From positions 124,001-188,000 of the forward strand of contig NZ_JBHUEA010000001.1 of assembly GCF_042680685.1 (NCBI RefSeq): 64,000 nt of DNA. The letters are read 5' to 3'. Both the position numbers and the translations under genes were made by a program. This DNA is from Amnibacterium endophyticum. GTDB taxonomy: Bacteria; Actinomycetota; Actinomycetes; Actinomycetales; Microbacteriaceae. Below, one piece after another: positions 34,466 through 43,259 of the stretch. The notes beneath the pieces are model-generated. The model was not told where the DNA came from. It did no database searches and saw only the letters and a program-made list of their open reading frames with translations. How positions within the stretch are numbered: the stretch's first letter is position 1; every line of letters starts with the position of its first letter.

Positions 34466-35422
34466 GTGACCGGGACCACGCTCGGCGCGGGCGGCGCGGT
34501 CGCCGATGCAACCGCCCGCCCGCCCGGCTCCCGCCCCTCGAGCAGGCGGCGCGCCCGCATGCGCGAGACGCTGGTCGGCTACTCCTTCGCCGCGCCGAAC
34601 CTGATCCTGCTCGGGGTCTTCCTGCTCTACCCCCTCGGCCTCGCGGCCGTCCTGTCCTTCACCCGATACTCCGGCTTCGGGGCGCCGGAGTGGATCGGCA
34701 TCGCGAACTACGCCGAGCTGCTGTCCGACGCCACCTTCTGGCGGGCGCTGATCAACACCACCTTCTTCACCGCGCTGACGCTGCTCGGCTCGGTCGGGCT
34801 CGGCCTCGCGATCGCCGTGCTGCTGAACAAGGCGCTGCCCGGGCGCGCGCTGTTCCGCACCATCGTCTACGCGCCGATGGTCGTCTCCGGCGTCGCCTCC
34901 GGCCTCATCGGCGTGCTGATGTTCGACGAGAACACCGGCGTGATCGACAAGGGCCTGATCGCCCTCGGCCTGCCCGCCATCCCGTTCCAGTCGAACGGCA
35001 CCGCCGCGATGGCCGCCGTGATCCTGATGACGATCTGGGGCCGCACCGGCTTCAACATGGTGATCTACCTGGCAGGCCTGCAGGGCATCGGCGCGGAGCT
35101 GTACGAGGCGGCGGAGCTGGAGGGCGCGGGCCCCTGGCAGCGGTTCCGCAGCATCACCTTCCCGCTGCTCGGCCCGTCGACGTTCTTCCTGCTGATCATG
35201 AACGTCATCTACTCGTTCCAGGTCTTCGACCTGGTGTTCGTGCTGACCGGCGGGGGCCCGGGCGACGCGACGACGATGCTGACCACCTACGCCTACACGA
35301 ACGCGTTCACGACACGGGCGCAGGGGTACGCCGCCGCGATCGGGATGGTGCTGCTCGTGCTGATGCTCGCCTTCGCCGCCGTGCAGTGGCGGCTGAACCG
35401 CGGACGGGACGTGACCGAGTGA
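34466..35422 (+). CDS. ABC sugar transporter permease, MalF/UgpA type
   Basis: 318 residues with six membrane segments after a disordered Ala/Arg-rich N-terminus. The EAA loop that contacts the ATPase is ELYEAAELEGAGPWQRFRSI TFPLL (split here to keep it short), near residues 212-236. The GTG start is 19 nt after the binding-protein stop. It partners with the next permease, whose start overlaps its stop by 4 nt. Confidence 0.93.
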   Translation: MTGTTLGAGGAVADATARPPGSRPSSRRRARMRETLVGYSFAAPNLILLGVFLLYPLGLAAVLSFTRYSGFGAPEWIGIANYAELLSDATFWRALINTTFFTALTLLGSVGLGLAIAVLLNKALPGRALFRTIVYAPMVVSGVASGLIGVLMFDENTGVIDKGLIALGLPAIPFQSNGTAAMAAVILMTIWGRTGFNMVIYLAGLQGIGAELYEAAELEGAGPWQRFRSITFPLLGPSTFFLLIMNVIYSFQVFDLVFVLTGGGPGDATTMLTTYAYTNAFTTRAQGYAAAIGMVLLVLMLAFAAVQWRLNRGRDVTE

Positions 35423-36321
35423 CCGCGACCGCAGGTACCCGCGCCGCGACGGCGTCCCGCGGCGTCGCGACCACCCGCTCCGGCCACCTCCGGTCCCGCA
35501 GGCGGCGGCACCGCGTCGCGCAGGTCGCGCGCTTCGTCGTGGCGCTCGCGATCTGCGCCGTGATGGTCTTCCCCTTCTACTGGATGGTCGTCGTCTCGCT
35601 GTCGCCGAAGGACGAGCTGTTCTCGACGGTCTTCAAGCTGTGGCCGTCCCGCCTGACCCTCGACAACTTCACCGGTGTGCTCGCGCGCTACGACATCGTC
35701 ACCTGGTTCGGGAACTCGTTCGTGATCACGGCCTTCGTCACCGTGCTCGGCGTCCTCGTGAACCTGCTCGCGGGGTACGCCTTCGCGAAGATCCGCTTCC
35801 TCGGTCGCAGCGCGGTCTTCTTCGCGGCGCTCGCGACGCTCGTGCTGCCCGTGCAGGTGACGATGGTGGCGCAGTTCCGGCTCGTCTCCGACCTCGGCTT
35901 CTACGGCACGTACTGGGCGGTGATCCTGCCGTCGGCGGCGGTGGCGACCGGGGTGTTCCTCGCGCGCCAGTTCATCATCGGCATCCCGGACGAGCTGCTG
36001 GAGGCGGCGCGGATCGACGGCGCCGGATCGTTCCGCGTCTTCCGCTCCATCGTGCTGCCGCTGTGCCGGCCGCTGATCGCGGTGCTGGTGGTGCTGATCG
36101 CGATGGCGACGTGGAACGACTTCGCCTGGCCGCTCATCGCGCTGAAGCAGGACTACCTGTTCACGCTGCCGATCGGCCTGCTGTTCCTGCAGGGGCAGAC
36201 GACGCCCGACTTCACGCAGATCATGGCGCTCAGCCTGATCGCGGTGGTGCCGATGATCGTGCTGTTCCTCGCGACGCAGCGCTACTTCGTGCAGGGCATC
36301 GCGCGCAGCGGCATCCGCTGA
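35419..36321 (+). CDS. ABC sugar transporter permease, MalG/UgpE type
   Basis: 300 residues, six membrane segments. The EAA loop is DELLEAARIDGAGSFRVFRS. It ends QRYFVQGIARSGIR, the usual MalG-like tail. The GTG start is coupled to the upstream permease (GTGA). No ATPase gene follows; actinobacterial CUT1 systems commonly share one ATPase (MsiK/UgpC type) encoded elsewhere. A palindromic repeat starts 7 bp after the stop. Confidence 0.93.
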   Translation: MTATAGTRAATASRGVATTRSGHLRSRRRRHRVAQVARFVVALAICAVMVFPFYWMVVVSLSPKDELFSTVFKLWPSRLTLDNFTGVLARYDIVTWFGNSFVITAFVTVLGVLVNLLAGYAFAKIRFLGRSAVFFAALATLVLPVQVTMVAQFRLVSDLGFYGTYWAVILPSAAVATGVFLARQFIIGIPDELLEAARIDGAGSFRVFRSIVLPLCRPLIAVLVVLIAMATWNDFAWPLIALKQDYLFTLPIGLLFLQGQTTPDFTQIMALSLIAVVPMIVLFLATQRYFVQGIARSGIR

Positions 36322-36328
36322 CCGGGGC

Positions 36329-36377
36329 TTGCCGCTTTCGTCCCTCTCCGCGCCTCCGCGGGGGACGAAAGCGGCAA
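36329..36377. repeat. TTGCCGCTTTCGTCC palindrome, copy 1
   Basis: TTGCCGCTTTCGTCCC pairs with GGGGACGAAAGCGGCAA across 16 nt. Two more copies lie at 37388-37436 and 37461-37509, so the three copies bracket the DUF559 gene. Confidence 0.85.
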
Positions 36378-36488
36378 CTCCCCGGCGTTCATCGCTCCGC
36401 TCCTCCCCAGGGCCGCATCGGGGCGGACCCTGATCGCGGAGGCAGCAGCGCCCTCGGACCGAGGTGCTGCGCTGGCACCCTGCCGCGC

Positions 36489-37382
36489 ATGCCGGTCGAT
36501 CCACTCGCCGTGTTCGGTGACGAGCCCTTCTCGATCGGAGCGGCTCGTACCGCAGGGGCCGGCCGGAAGCGGACGGACGCTCCCCGTCTCGCGCGCCCGT
36601 TCGCAGGCGTGCGCGCCAGAGAAGCACCCGCCGACGTGCGCGCCCTCGCCGCCGCGTACCTGCCGAAGATGGCACCGCACGAGTTCTTCAGCCATCGCAC
36701 CGCGGCGCTGCTGCACGGCCTCTGGTTGCCGCTTCCCGATCAGCAGCGGCTCGTGCTCGACGTCGCGGTGATCCGACCGCACCGCGCTCCACGGGACGCC
36801 CGGGTGCAGGGCCACCACCTCGTCGAGCGGCCCGGCATGGTCGTCCGGCGCGACGGCGTGCCGGTCGCGAATCCGATCGAGACGGTGTGCCAGCTGGCGA
36901 CCGTCCTGTCCGGTGACGACCTGGTCACCGCGATCGAGCGCCTGCTGCCGCCGCGGCACCCGGCGAGCGCCCGACGTCTCGAGGCCCTGACCCGAGCGGC
37001 GACCGATCCGCACCGGCCCGGGAGCATCCGGCTGCGCAAGGCGCTGCCACGGGTGCGGATCGGGTCGCGGTCGCCGCAGGAGACGCGGCTCCGGCTGCTG
37101 ATGCTCGCGAGCGGGCTGCCCGAGCCCGAGCTCAGTCACCTCCCGAACGATCCGAGGCTCGAGTGGACGGAGGGCGACCTGGTCTATCCGGCGCAGAAGG
37201 TGTGGATCGAGGTCGAGGGCGATCAGCACCGCACGGACCGGCGCCAGTGGATGAAGGACGTCGCCCGCTACGAGCTGCTCACGGACCTCGGCTGGCGCGT
37301 GATCCGGGTGACCGCGGCCGACATCGCCGAGCCCGCGGTCACACTCGCCCGGATCGCGCGGGCGCTGCACCGCTCCGGATGA
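36489..37382 (+). CDS. DUF559 / Vsr-like endonuclease-fold protein with AbiEi-like N-terminus
   Basis: 297 residues. The N-terminal half (HEFFSHRTAALLHGLWLPLP, RPGMVVRRDGVPVANPIETV) resembles the AbiEi antitoxin-type winged helix and its linker domain. The C-terminal 100 residues are DUF559-like: SPQETRLRLLMLASGLPEPE, then KVWIEVEGDQHRTDRRQWMK DVARY and GWRVIRVTAADI. The E-x-E-G-D-Q-H line fits a PD-(D/E)XK/Vsr-type nuclease core. Such proteins are very common in Microbacteriaceae, with unknown function. It stands alone, flanked by three copies of one palindrome, and interrupts the usual secA-hpf order with the CUT1 genes. Confidence 0.82.
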   Translation: MPVDPLAVFGDEPFSIGAARTAGAGRKRTDAPRLARPFAGVRAREAPADVRALAAAYLPKMAPHEFFSHRTAALLHGLWLPLPDQQRLVLDVAVIRPHRAPRDARVQGHHLVERPGMVVRRDGVPVANPIETVCQLATVLSGDDLVTAIERLLPPRHPASARRLEALTRAATDPHRPGSIRLRKALPRVRIGSRSPQETRLRLLMLASGLPEPELSHLPNDPRLEWTEGDLVYPAQKVWIEVEGDQHRTDRRQWMKDVARYELLTDLGWRVIRVTAADIAEPAVTLARIARALHRSG

Positions 37383-37387
37383 GGGTC

Positions 37388-37436
37388 TTGCCGCTTTCGT
37401 CTCCTTCGAGGGGACGGCTGGAAGCAGAAGCGGCAA
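37388..37436. repeat. TTGCCGCTTTCGTCC palindrome, copy 2
   Basis: Left arm TTGCCGCTTTCGTCTCC, degenerate right arm GCAGAAGCGGCAA. It begins 6 bp after the DUF559 stop codon. Confidence 0.75.
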
Positions 37437-37460
37437 CACTCCCAGCAGCGGGGCGGCGCC

Positions 37461-37509
37461 TTGCCGCTTCCGTCCCCTTCTGAACGATGGGAGGGGACGA
37501 AAGCGGCAA
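37461..37509. repeat. TTGCCGCTTTCGTCC palindrome, copy 3
   Basis: Left arm TTGCCGCTTCCGTCCCC, right arm GGGGACGAAAGCGGCAA. It is 49 bp long, like copies 1 and 2, and lies just before the 3' end of hpf on the opposite strand. Confidence 0.85.
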
Positions 37510-37522
37510 GGCCCAGTGCTCG

Positions 37523-38218
37523 TCAGGCGGAGGCGACGCCTGCGGTCGCGAGCACGCGCTCGGAGACCTCCTCGCGGCCGTCGAGCGCGATTACGCCGTA
37601 GTTCCAGCCCACGCGGCGGTAGACCACGCTCGGCTCCCCGGTCGTCGCGTCGATGAACAGGAAGAAGTCGTGGCCGACCAGCTCCATCCGGTCGACCGCC
37701 TCCTCGACCGTCAGCGCCTCCGCCGGGAACCGCTTGTTCCGGATGACGACGGGGCTCTCCTGCACCTCGCCGGTCTCCTCCGCGAGCGCCGACACCGCAC
37801 CGTCGGTCGCCTGCGCCTCGGACAGCATCCGGCCGTCGGCGGGCACCACCCCGTGCGCGGCGAAGTCGCCGGAGCTCGCCTCCCGCAGGCTCTCCATGCG
37901 CTTACCGCCGCCGCGATGCAGCTTCCGTCGATCCCGCGATCGGCGCACCCGTTCCAGCAGCTTGGCGAGCGCTGCGTCGTAGGCGGCGAACTTGTCCGCG
38001 CCGTCCGCCTCGGCCCGGATCACCGGCCCGGGCCCGATGAGGGTCATCTCCACTCGATCGTCGCCGGCCGTGCCGTTCGTCTCGTGGTGCCGGCACAGGC
38101 GGATCTCGAGCGCGAGGGCCCGATCCGCCAGGTGCTCCACCCGAGCCGCCTTCTCCTCCGCGTAGTCGCGGAAGCGGTCCGTGATCTGCACGTTGCGACC
38201 GATGAGTGTGACGTCCAT
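37523..38218 (-). CDS. hpf: Ribosome hibernation-promoting factor, long form
   Basis: 231 residues. The N-terminal RaiA/YfiA domain (MDVTLIGRNVQITDRFRDYA, residues 1-105) binds the 30S subunit. A linker is followed by the C-terminal dimerisation domain of long HPF (VVIRNKRFPAEALTVEEAVD, then GHDFFLFIDATTGEPSVVYR RV), which makes 100S ribosome dimers. GAGGGAG lies before the ATG. The gene corresponds to Rv3241c. It reads toward the DUF559 gene, with the palindromes between them. Confidence 0.95.
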   Translation of the reverse strand: MDVTLIGRNVQITDRFRDYAEEKAARVEHLADRALALEIRLCRHHETNGTAGDDRVEMTLIGPGPVIRAEADGADKFAAYDAALAKLLERVRRSRDRRKLHRGGGKRMESLREASSGDFAAHGVVPADGRMLSEAQATDGAVSALAEETGEVQESPVVIRNKRFPAEALTVEEAVDRMELVGHDFFLFIDATTGEPSVVYRRVGWNYGVIALDGREEVSERVLATAGVASA

Positions 38219-38371
38219 GGTGACTCCCTCATGTCGCGGCGCACCGCCCTCGGAACGGACCCTGCACCGGTCGCCTGACGGCTGCCCATGAGGGGCCGGG
38301 CGGTCTTCGTCGACGCCGTATCGAGACAGTACGCGTGGAGGGCCGCCCGCGTCACGACCCCCTCAGCCGAC

Positions 38372-39022
38372 TCATGGCGACCCCGCGCCGGGCGTGCGGA
38401 GCGGCGTGGCCGCGAGGGTCGCCGCCCCGACCACGACGCCGCCCGCCGCTCGCACGGCCCGGGCAGCCTCGCCGAGCGTGGCGCCGGTGGTGACGACGTC
38501 GTCGACCAGGAGGACGCGAGCGCCGGAGAGGTCCCGCCTCGCCCGCATGCCCTGCGCGACGTTCGTGAAGCGCGCCTCGCGGCCGAGCCGCACCTGGTCG
38601 CCGGAGGACCGGACGAGCCGGAGCAGGTCGTGGTGCGGCAGGCGCGCCCGGCGCAGCAGCAGCCGCAGCGGGTCGTAGCCGCGCTCGACGGCGGAGCGGC
38701 GCGTCGCGGGCATCGGCACGAGCAGGAGCCCGTCCCGCTCCCCCGCGGCGGACTCGACGGCCGCCCGCAGCGCCGTGGCGAGCGGACGGGCGACCGAGGT
38801 GCGCCCCTCGTTCTTGACGGCGACGACCACGTCGCGCACCACCCCGTCGTAGACCAGCGCGCTCGTGACAGGGACGCCGCCTACCGTGCGGCCGGCGGGC
38901 ACCGGGGACAGCGCCTCACGGCAGCGGCCGCAGAGCGTCGGCCCGGCCGTGCCGCACCCGCAGCAGTCGTCCGGCAGCACCAGCTGCTGCAGGAACGCGC
39001 TCGCGACGCGCAACCGGTCCAC
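38372..39022 (-). CDS. ComF family phosphoribosyltransferase-like protein
   Basis: 216 residues. An N-terminal zinc-finger-like region (CCGCGTAGPTLCGRC) precedes a type I phosphoribosyltransferase fold. The PRPP loop is VLLVDDVVTTGATLGEAA. The family is linked to DNA uptake in competent bacteria, but its biochemical role is uncertain, and in most actinobacteria it stands next to hpf as here. The upstream lpqB gene ends 92 bp before it on the same strand. Confidence 0.9.
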   Translation of the reverse strand: MDRLRVASAFLQQLVLPDDCCGCGTAGPTLCGRCREALSPVPAGRTVGGVPVTSALVYDGVVRDVVVAVKNEGRTSVARPLATALRAAVESAAGERDGLLLVPMPATRRSAVERGYDPLRLLLRRARLPHHDLLRLVRSSGDQVRLGREARFTNVAQGMRARRDLSGARVLLVDDVVTTGATLGEAARAVRAAGGVVVGAATLAATPLRTPGAGSP

Positions 39023-39113
39023 GGCGCCATGCTCGCCCGCGCGCGAAGCAGCTGCGAGGCGAGCCGCCCCTGCCGGGCGACCCGCCTCGGAAGGATGCCT
39101 GGGGAGGAGCGGT

Positions 39114-40808
39114 TCAGCGCTGCACGGCGAGCACGTCGATGTCGACGGAGGCGGGAGTCACGACGGCCCAGACGCTGGCGGACGGCGACCAGACGAGCAG
39201 CCCGCCCGTGCGGGAGAGAACCCGCAGGTCCTGCTGCCCGGTCGCCCCGACGATCGTGCGGGCGTTCGACAGCAGCGCGAGCTGGGTGGACAGGCCCCCG
39301 AGCTGCACCTGCACCACGTTCTGCGCCGACGCGTTGCTCGTGAGGACCGCGACGGTCGACTGGTCGACCCAGGTCGCATCGAGCGCGGTGGCGGTGGGGT
39401 CCACGTCGATCGTGATGCGGTCGGTGGTGAGCCCGGTCGGCCGGCCGCTCCCGTCGCGCAGGATCCCGGCCACGTACGCCTCCGTGCCGGCGCCGGTCCG
39501 CCGCAGCACGAGCAGCCGTGTGCCGTCCGTCGACGCCTCGATGGAGATGACGCCGGTGGTGTCCAGCTCGGACGACACGTCCGAGGAGGTCCCGTCCGCA
39601 CGGCTCACACGCAGCCCCCCGGGCTCGTTCTCGGGCACCGAGTAGATCCAGCCGCGCTGATCGAGCGTCGGCGCCGCCAGGTCCCGCCGGTCGTCGACGA
39701 CCCGGGTGCCGCCGCGGGTGACCGCGACGACCTGCCCCCGCCCGTTCAGCACGGCCGCGATCCGCTGCTGAGCGGACACGGTGATCGCGCTCGGATCCTG
39801 CTGCACGATGCGCGGCCCGAGCTCGCGGTCCTCGCTCAGCGTCCCCTGCGCGCTGAGCGCGCCGAAGCGGCCTCCGCTGACGACGAGCGGCTCGCTGCTC
39901 GTCGGCTGCTGCAGCTCCGGCTGCGGAGCGACGGGCGCCGTCCGCCCGTTCACGACGAGCCGGAGCGAGGCGATGGAGCGCCCGAGCGACGGCGCGAGCG
40001 CCTGCTGGATGCGGTCGGTGTCGCGCTCCGACGGCATCCCGCCCGGCAGCGTGATCGACACGGTCGTCACGCCGTCCGACGTCCGCACCGGCGCCGCGAG
40101 CGCGGTACCGGCCGGGAAGACCGGCAGGGTCACCTGCTGCAGCATCGGCGCCTGGCCGTTCAGCAAGGCCTGGACCACCGCGGCGGGGGCGACGCTCGGC
40201 GCCACGCTCGACGACGGGGCCGCCGTCTGCCGGGGGAACCATCGGACGTCCGGCACGAGCCGGGAGTACCCGGGCGCGAAGAACTGCAGCTGCGTCGCGA
40301 CGAACACCTGCGGGAACACGGCCTGCGTCAGCACGACCTGGTCCGGCCCGTCGCTGATCCGCCACTGCCCGCGCACCTGGGTCAGTTGGTAGGTGCTCGA
40401 CACGGTCCGCGGGATCGCCGTGTAGCGCCCGTCGCCGTCGACCTGCGCCACCGTCGGCACCGTGAGCCGGACTCGGTCGCCGTCGGCGGCGTCCACACCC
40501 CACGGCGTCGCGTGGATGAGCACGGACGCGTTCGGCCGCCAGGACCGGGCGAAGGCGGGCGTCAGGAACTCCTTCGCGACACGGTAGTCCTGGCCGGCGC
40601 TGGCCGCGGTGACGAAGCCGCGGACGACGTCCTGCGGGCTCATCCCGTCCTGCGGGGGGTTCGGCAGGAACACCGCGGCGGGGTCGTTGCCGGGCGCCTG
40701 CGGCACCGAGGTCCTCACGGGCCCGGTGTCCGGGACGACGGCGCAGGCGCTGAGGAGGAGCACGGCGACCAGCGCGCCGATCGCGCCGCCGAGCCGCGGG
40801 GCGTTCAC
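39114..40808 (-). CDS. lpqB: LpqB lipoprotein, MtrAB accessory protein
   Basis: 564 residues. A signal peptide ends at the lipobox LLSAC (about residues 18-22). A NTF2-like/sporulation-type N-terminal part is followed by a GerMN domain (about residues 200-310) and a C-terminal beta-propeller-like LpqB domain (EDRELGPRIVQQDPSAITVS and onward). In mycobacteria LpqB binds the sensor domain of MtrB and modulates MtrA signalling. Its GTG start overlaps the mtrB stop by 4 nt, so mtrA-mtrB-lpqB form one operon. Confidence 0.93.
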   Translation of the reverse strand: MNAPRLGGAIGALVAVLLLSACAVVPDTGPVRTSVPQAPGNDPAAVFLPNPPQDGMSPQDVVRGFVTAASAGQDYRVAKEFLTPAFARSWRPNASVLIHATPWGVDAADGDRVRLTVPTVAQVDGDGRYTAIPRTVSSTYQLTQVRGQWRISDGPDQVVLTQAVFPQVFVATQLQFFAPGYSRLVPDVRWFPRQTAAPSSSVAPSVAPAAVVQALLNGQAPMLQQVTLPVFPAGTALAAPVRTSDGVTTVSITLPGGMPSERDTDRIQQALAPSLGRSIASLRLVVNGRTAPVAPQPELQQPTSSEPLVVSGGRFGALSAQGTLSEDRELGPRIVQQDPSAITVSAQQRIAAVLNGRGQVVAVTRGGTRVVDDRRDLAAPTLDQRGWIYSVPENEPGGLRVSRADGTSSDVSSELDTTGVISIEASTDGTRLLVLRRTGAGTEAYVAGILRDGSGRPTGLTTDRITIDVDPTATALDATWVDQSTVAVLTSNASAQNVVQVQLGGLSTQLALLSNARTIVGATGQQDLRVLSRTGGLLVWSPSASVWAVVTPASVDIDVLAVQR

Positions 40809-42454
40809 GTCGCGACCGCCGCGGTACGGCCGGTCCGCGTGCTCGGGCGCGCGCCGACGTCGTCGGGACGGAGCGGGACGGGCCGGTCCGCGGTCGGACC
40901 GTCTCCCCGCGGCAGCGTGAGCACGAAGTTCGCGCCCTCGCCGGGCCGGCTCCAGACCTCGAGCGCGCCGCCGTGCAGCATCGCGTCCTCCAGGCTGATC
41001 GCGAGCCCGAGCCCCGTGCCGCCGACCCGGCGCTGGCGGCTCGGGTCCGCACGCCAGAAGCGGTCGAAGACCCGCCCCGCGTCCTCCGCGGACATCCCGA
41101 TCCCGTGGTCCCGCACGCCGAGGGCGACCGCGTCGGCGCTGCTGTCCACGGTCACCACGACGGGGCGCCCCTCCCCGTGCTCGAGGGCGTTGGCGAGCAG
41201 GTTCCGGACGATCCGCGTGATGCGCCGGGCGTCGACGTCGACGGGCGCGTGCCCGCCCGGGGTGACGAGCTCCACCCGCGACCCCGTCTCGCCGGCGAGG
41301 CCGCTCAGCGCGTCGATCGTCTCCGTCGCGATGTCGACGAGGCTGGCGGGCTCGCCGGCGACCTCCGCGGCGCGGGCGTCCATCCGGCTGATCTCGAGGA
41401 GGTCCGCCAGCAGCGACTCGAACCGCTGCACCTGCGTGCGCAGCAGCTCCGCCGACCGCGCGGTCGGCGCGTCGTAGCGGGCCCGGTTGTCGTACAGCAC
41501 GTCGCTCGCGAGCCGGATGGTCGTCAGCGGGGTCCGCAGCTCGTGCGACACGTCGGACACGAACCGCTGCTGGACCCGCGACAGGTTCGCGAGCTGGGAG
41601 ATCTGCCGCTGCAGGCTCTCGGCCATGCGGTTGAAGGAGCTCGCCAGGGTGGCGACCGCGTCCTCCCCCCGCACCGGGATCCGCTGCTCCAGCCGCCCCG
41701 CGGCGAGCTGCTCGCTGGTCGCGGCGGCCTGCTTGAGCGGCGCCGTCACGAGTCCGGAGACGAAGGTCACGACCCCGGCGATCAGCACGAGCAGCGCGAG
41801 GCCGCCGATCAGCAGCGCGCGCTGCACGACGTCGAGCGTGTCCTGCACGTCCTGCAGGTCGTAGACGAGGAACAGCTGCCCCTGCACGGTCCCGTACCGC
41901 AGGGTGTCGGCCACGGCGATGCCGGGGTGGACGGACCCTCCACGACGGATCGCCACCGACTGCCACAGCTGCGCGCCGTCGTCGGCGCGATCGAGCGCGG
42001 CTCGCAGGCTGTCGACGGGCAGCGTGCCCTCTCCGACCTGGATCGTGCCGCTGCTGCTGTAGAGCGTTCCGGTGCTGCTGTAGAGCACGTACGCGTCGGC
42101 GCGAGCGATCGTCTGCGCGGTCGCGACGGCGTTGCGCGAAGCCGCGGTCAGGGTGGAGGGATCGAGCGTCGTCGCCGTCGCGGACGCGGCCTGCGCCGCC
42201 GCCGCGGCCGCTCTGGACGACTCCGCGAGCACCTGGTCGCGCCGGTCGTTGAAGAGCCCCTGGCCGATCGTGTACGACACGACGGTCCCGACCGCCAGCA
42301 GCGCGACGGAGGACAGCACGAGCGTGATCAGCACGGTGCGCACCCGCATGGAGCGCCGCCACAGCCGCCGCGGCGATCCGAGCAGCACCCGTGCGCGGCG
42401 CGCCGCGACCGCCGCCGCGAGCGTCGGCGGGGTGCTCGGGCGCGGCTCCGACAT
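40805..42454 (-). CDS. mtrB: MtrB sensor histidine kinase
   Basis: 549 residues. Two membrane helices (about 45-67 and 210-235) enclose an extracellular sensor region. A HAMP linker (AAATSEQLAAGRLEQRIPVR) precedes the HisKA box FVSDVSHELRTPLTTIRLAS (His near 302). HATPase motifs are RNLLANALEHGEG, DHGIGMSAEDAGRVFDRFWR and GGTGLGLAI. It phosphorylates MtrA to control cell-wall hydrolases and division. Its start is 2 nt from the mtrA stop. The C-terminus ends in a polar tail. Confidence 0.95.
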   Translation of the reverse strand: MSEPRPSTPPTLAAAVAARRARVLLGSPRRLWRRSMRVRTVLITLVLSSVALLAVGTVVSYTIGQGLFNDRRDQVLAESSRAAAAAAQAASATATTLDPSTLTAASRNAVATAQTIARADAYVLYSSTGTLYSSSGTIQVGEGTLPVDSLRAALDRADDGAQLWQSVAIRRGGSVHPGIAVADTLRYGTVQGQLFLVYDLQDVQDTLDVVQRALLIGGLALLVLIAGVVTFVSGLVTAPLKQAAATSEQLAAGRLEQRIPVRGEDAVATLASSFNRMAESLQRQISQLANLSRVQQRFVSDVSHELRTPLTTIRLASDVLYDNRARYDAPTARSAELLRTQVQRFESLLADLLEISRMDARAAEVAGEPASLVDIATETIDALSGLAGETGSRVELVTPGGHAPVDVDARRITRIVRNLLANALEHGEGRPVVVTVDSSADAVALGVRDHGIGMSAEDAGRVFDRFWRADPSRQRRVGGTGLGLAISLEDAMLHGGALEVWSRPGEGANFVLTLPRGDGPTADRPVPLRPDDVGARPSTRTGRTAAVAT

Positions 42455-42456
42455 GG

Positions 42457-43137
42457 CTAGAGGGCGGCGCCGGCCCGGTAGCCGACGCCGCGGACCGTGG
42501 TGACGATCCGCGGGTTCTCGGGGTCGACCTCGACCTTCGCGCGGAGCCGCTGCACGTGCACGTTCACGAGCCGGGTGTCGGCCTTGTAGTGGTAGCCCCA
42601 GACCTGCTCGAGCAGCATCTCGCGGGTGAAGACCTGGTGGGGCTTGGAGGCCAGCGTGTGCAGCAGGTCGAACTCGAGCGGCGTGAGCGCGATGACCGAG
42701 CCCGCCCGCGAGACCTCGTGCCCGGCGGCGTCGACGGTGAGGTCGCCGATCCGCAGCCGCGGCACCGCGTCGCCGGGCGGCGGGCGCAGGCGGGTGCGGA
42801 TGCGGGCGACGAGCTCCTTCGGGTCGAAGGGCTTGACGATGTAGTCGTCCGCGCCCGCCTCGAGACCCGTGACGACGTCCGACGTGTCGGACTTCGCGGT
42901 CAGCATGATGATCGGCGCGCCGCTCTCGCCGCGGATGGAGCGGCACACCTCGATGCCGTCGACGCCCGGCAGCATCAGGTCGAGCAGGACCAGGTCGGGA
43001 CGGGTCGTGCGGAACGCGCCCATCGCCTCGGCCCCGTCGGCGCAGAAGACCGGCTCGAAGCCCTCGCTCGACAGCACGATGCCGACCATCTCGGCCAGCG
43101 CCGTGTCGTCGTCGACGACGAGGATCCGTCCGCTCAT
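42457..43137 (-). CDS. mtrA: MtrA response regulator
   Basis: 226 residues, OmpR family. The receiver phospho-Asp is D53 in LVLLDLMLPGVDG. The C-terminal winged helix contains LTPLEFDLLHTLASKPHQVF and DTRLVNVHVQRLRAKVEVDP, nearly identical to other MtrA proteins. It is first in the mtrA-mtrB-lpqB operon. ATG at 43137 (MSGRILVVDDD) is chosen over one four codons upstream because the fold starts at once. In M. tuberculosis tmk lies upstream; here a divergent membrane-protein operon is next. Confidence 0.95.
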   Translation of the reverse strand: MSGRILVVDDDTALAEMVGIVLSSEGFEPVFCADGAEAMGAFRTTRPDLVLLDLMLPGVDGIEVCRSIRGESGAPIIMLTAKSDTSDVVTGLEAGADDYIVKPFDPKELVARIRTRLRPPPGDAVPRLRIGDLTVDAAGHEVSRAGSVIALTPLEFDLLHTLASKPHQVFTREMLLEQVWGYHYKADTRLVNVHVQRLRAKVEVDPENPRIVTTVRGVGYRAGAAL

Positions 43138-43259
43138 CACGCTCCGCACCGCCCGCGCGGGGACGCGGAACCGCTGGTCAGCGTAATCGACGGCGGGACG
43201 TGGAGGGCGCGCGCGTCGTGTCCGCGGCCGGCGTCGCAGCCCCGTGGGACGATTGCCGA

